From an uncultured Pseudobdellovibrionaceae bacterium (GTDB lineage Bacteria; Bdellovibrionota; Bdellovibrionia; Bdellovibrionales; Bdellovibrionaceae), in contig CALCCV010000111.1 of NCBI GenBank assembly GCA_937900305.1, forward strand, positions 1-7,778: a stretch of DNA of 7,778 nucleotides. The letters run 5' to 3'. The translations under genes were made by a program, and so were the position numbers. The notes under the pieces were generated by a model. It had not been told where the DNA came from. It made no database searches and saw nothing but the letters and a program-made list of their open reading frames with translations. This document shows, one piece after another, positions 6,394-7,778 of the stretch. Within the stretch, counting starts at the first letter, position 1, and every line of letters starts with the position of its first letter.

Positions 6394-6840
6394 TTATTTC
6401 CAACCGATGACTTGGTATTTTTTTCGAGATAAGCAGTTTTTAACGTATCGCTGCTTCAGCTGATCAGGTGTGAAGTTGTCTTTGGCTTTTTCGCCGGCGT
6501 ACACGACAGCCGCACCAACTCCGCCACCAATTGCAGCTCCTCCGACGGCGGTTCCCAGATTTTTACCGCTAGCGGCACCGAGAACTCCACCAACCACTCC
6601 ACCAACCACTGCGCCAACAGCGGCAGTTCGGCCCATTTGTTTCATCATGCGATCTTCTTTGTGTCTGGCCAAATACGAATCGGCTTTGGCTAGGCAAGTG
6701 TCGATGTCTTGCTCGGCTTGAGTTTCGCCGACCTGCTGGAGTTTTGGATTTTCATCCAAAATCGGTCGGTAAGAAGCGCAAGCGCCCAAGAAAAGAAATG
6801 TGGGCACCAAAATCAGAGACATTGAATTTTTCGACAGCAT
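6394..6840 (-). CDS. Glycine-zipper lipoprotein
   Basis: This is a 148-residue exported lipoprotein. The signal peptide (residues 1-20) has Lys4, a hydrophobic core and the lipobox L18-G-A-C21. Ala at +2 rather than Asp predicts the outer membrane. After a polar, charged stretch (25-70), residues about 73-115 form a dense Gly/Ala run with G-x-x-x-G spacing (GAVVGGVVGGVLGAA, then GTAVGGAAIGGGVGAAVV), the glycine-zipper pattern of two short membrane-embedding helices. The tail has FTPDQLKQRY and C136; C49 could pair with it. The start at 6840 has GGGAG about 8 bases upstream, overlapping the end of the previous gene. It is the second gene of a two-gene unit with the small periplasmic protein, and it is convergent with the hybrid kinase. 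Related zipper lipoproteins are linked to envelope integrity; the exact role here is unknown. Confidence 0.88.
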   Translation of the reverse strand: MLSKNSMSLILVPTFLFLGACASYRPILDENPKLQQVGETQAEQDIDTCLAKADSYLARHKEDRMMKQMGRTAAVGAVVGGVVGGVLGAASGKNLGTAVGGAAIGGGVGAAVVYAGEKAKDNFTPDQLKQRYVKNCLSRKKYQVIGWK

Positions 6841-6843
6841 GGT

Positions 6844-7227
6844 TTATCTCCCAATGATTAATGATCGTCCGTCGTCACAATGCTCAACTTTGATCGAACT
6901 CCAAGCTTTGCCTTCGAAAGACGACGGTTCGTTGGAAACTTGAGCGTTCTTCAGCTGATCGTCGGTGAAGTGAGGAATGTCCAACTTGATGTCTCGGCCA
7001 ATAATGCGGTTACCTTTCAAGTTCGCCCAATGAAAAGTGCTTTTTCCATCTTTAAAGACTTCAACCTCAAATAACAGACCGTCTTTTTGCGGCTCATCAT
7101 AATGCTCGTCTTCGTAACTGATTATAATTTTTTCGTTTTCGGGCTTCAGGCAGACGATAGGTGATGCAAAGGCTGCAGAAGACACGGCAGTGAGGGCAAG
7201 GGCGCAGAGTAAACTTTGGAAAGACAT
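6844..7227 (-). CDS. Small secreted or periplasmic protein of unknown function
   Basis: This 127-residue protein is not recognised as a known family. Residues 1-21 are a signal peptide with a hydrophobic core (LLCALALTAVSSA) and an A-F-A cleavage motif, probably cut before Ser22. The mature part is about 106 residues, acidic near its front (EDEHYDEPQKD, 39-49), and contains just two cysteines, C26 and C117, close to its ends. They are well placed for a disulfide that closes a small beta-rich domain. FTDDQLKN (87-94) resembles FTPDQLKQ in the following lipoprotein. The start at 7227 is secure: AGGAG (+ strand 7233-7237) sits 5 bases upstream. Its TAA stop (6844-6846) is 3 bases from the lipoprotein start, so the two are almost certainly co-transcribed and translationally coupled. 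Confidence 0.8.
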   Translation of the reverse strand: MSFQSLLCALALTAVSSAAFASPIVCLKPENEKIIISYEDEHYDEPQKDGLLFEVEVFKDGKSTFHWANLKGNRIIGRDIKLDIPHFTDDQLKNAQVSNEPSSFEGKAWSSIKVEHCDDGRSLIIGR

Positions 7228-7488
7228 ATATTCTCCTCTTAAGAAGGTTAAAGACTCTTTGGGAGTTGCAAAGGGCCTGCCGACCCAGATGGATTAAAAT
7301 GGCCAAGACTGAAGATTTAGGAAACGTCATTTTGTTTTGGCGCACAAATTGTGGCCTTAGAAAAATTTGGATTCAAATTTGGGTTAAAAAAAAGCCGCCT
7401 GGATGTCCAAGGCGGCTTGAATTCTCAAATGGATTTTGAAAACTGTTTGGAGCTTCGAAGTGAGGATCTGGATCTATTGGACCATCAG
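7228..7488. other. Intergenic spacer: operon leader plus protease terminator
   Basis: This 261-base gap holds no plausible gene. From right to left it contains the intrinsic terminator of the protease gene (7386-7418), a 7-bp inverted repeat AAATTTG-GATT-CAAATTT (7363-7380), and an 11-base palindrome CACAAATTGTG (7343-7353). The two palindromes sit where the promoter/operator of the small-protein/lipoprotein operon would be. No clear -35/-10 pair was found. Confidence 0.4.
7386..7418 (-). terminator. Strong Rho-independent terminator of the subtilisin-like gene
   Basis: On the minus strand AAGCCGCCT and AGGCGGCTT form a perfect 9-bp GC-rich stem around a 9-base loop, followed at once by a T run (complement of the eight As at 7386-7393; the stem's closing AA overlaps it). 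It lies about 70 bases after the protease stop, all features of a classical intrinsic terminator. Confidence 0.88.
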
Positions 7489-7778
7489 CTATTGGGCCAT
7501 CAGTTTTTCAACATCGAGTTTTCCACCCGTGACGGTCTTTCCTTGCAGAGCGGGAACGGCTTTCACTGATGCGAGGAGAGCTTGTTTGACGTCGCGGAAA
7601 TTTTTCTCGGGATGCTTTGACCAGTACAGTGCTGCCGCGCCGGCAACGTGAGGTGTGGCCATGGAAGTTCCGTCCCAAGTGGCGCGGATGCCGAGATAAT
7701 CAATCACAACGTTGGAGTAGTTTTGTTTCACCATCGTTGAGAACACGTCGACGCCGGGAGCGCCGAGATCAACCATCA
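7489..7778 (-). CDS. Subtilisin-family (S8) serine protease, C-terminal part
   Basis: This is the C-terminal end of a subtilase. The reading frame stays open to the window's right edge, so the start and the catalytic Asp and His lie outside; the Met codon at 7774-7776 is internal, not a start. Visible are VDLGAPGVDVFST, the usual strand before the substrate-binding region, and GTSMATPHVAG, with the nucleophile Ser coded at about 7663-7665. The helix after it (AAALYWSKHP) and the closing segment to GGKLDVEKLMAQ match the normal end of a catalytic domain. No extra C-terminal domain follows, so the enzyme ends with its peptidase domain. Subtilases of this kind are mostly exported and degrade proteins outside the cytoplasm; export cannot be checked here because the N-terminus is missing. 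It has its own terminator downstream. Confidence 0.93.
   Translation of the reverse strand, partial: MVDLGAPGVDVFSTMVKQNYSNVVIDYLGIRATWDGTSMATPHVAGAAALYWSKHPEKNFRDVKQALLASVKAVPALQGKTVTGGKLDVEKLMAQ

Noticed and set aside
6538..6607. Repeated 'ccaccaac(c)act' words that look like a small tandem repeat
   Set aside because: They encode the Gly-Gly-Val units of the glycine zipper and are explained by the protein pattern.
6470..6721. 83-codon plus-strand frame rich in Pro, Ala and Thr
   Set aside because: It is the complement of the glycine-zipper coding sequence; its repetitive look comes from the Gly/Ala codons of the real gene.
7097..7345. 82-codon minus-strand frame overlapping the small periplasmic protein gene
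   Set aside because: It overlaps a gene with a strong ribosome site and signal peptide in another frame, and has no recognisable feature.
7479..7504. Near-repeat GGACCATCAG / GGGCCATCAG at the end of the protease gene
   Set aside because: It is short and imperfect, with no second copy elsewhere in the window; probably chance.

Overview
The window looks like chromosomal DNA of a free-living or predatory Gram-negative bacterium of the Bdellovibrio type (Bdellovibrionota or an older 'deltaproteobacterium'). The grounds are moderate base composition, a lipobox lipoprotein, a small exported protein, a subtilisin-type protease, a membrane-free hybrid histidine kinase and a protein joining a helix-turn-helix-like segment to a V4R-like sensor end. 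This placement is an inference from gene style, not from any phylogenetic marker. No RNA gene, CRISPR array, insertion sequence or phage gene is visible. Gene density is high and no gene-free stretch exceeds 300 bases.

Left part (1-2890). A ThiF/E1-like adenylyltransferase (33-959, +) ends in a 10-bp perfect inverted repeat that overlaps its stop codon. A 207-base gap with short repeats follows. Next is a one-gene unit (1167-2087, +) with an Xre-like N-terminal segment and a C-terminal cysteine motif like that of V4R small-molecule-binding domains. It converges on a GNAT-fold-like protein (2133-2891, -), and the two share a hairpin that includes the last bases of the minus-strand gene.

Middle (3031-6390). 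A membrane fatty acid desaturase with all three histidine boxes (3031-4074, -) lies upstream of the GNAT-like gene on the same strand, 139 bases away. It is divergent from a 728-residue soluble hybrid histidine kinase (PAS-like, GAF-like, HisKA, HATPase, receiver; 4204-6390, +). The divergent spacer carries repeated GCGCCAA / CAAATTGGC words. The neighbourhood of a lipid-modifying enzyme, a possible acyl-transferring enzyme, a sensor protein and a kinase suggests, but does not prove, a small lipid-signal or membrane-adaptation cluster.

Right part (6394-7778). Two small exported proteins form a tight minus-strand operon: a periplasmic protein with two cysteines, then a glycine-zipper lipoprotein. 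The operon runs tail to tail into the kinase gene with a 3-base gap, and its probable terminator lies inside the kinase coding sequence. Upstream of it is a 261-base spacer holding a strong intrinsic terminator for the last gene, the C-terminal part of a subtilisin-family serine protease that runs off the right edge.

No clear-cut new defence or mobile system is visible. The best candidates for something undescribed are the zinc-free stand-alone E1-like protein, the HTH-V4R protein, and the GNAT-like protein paired with the desaturase.
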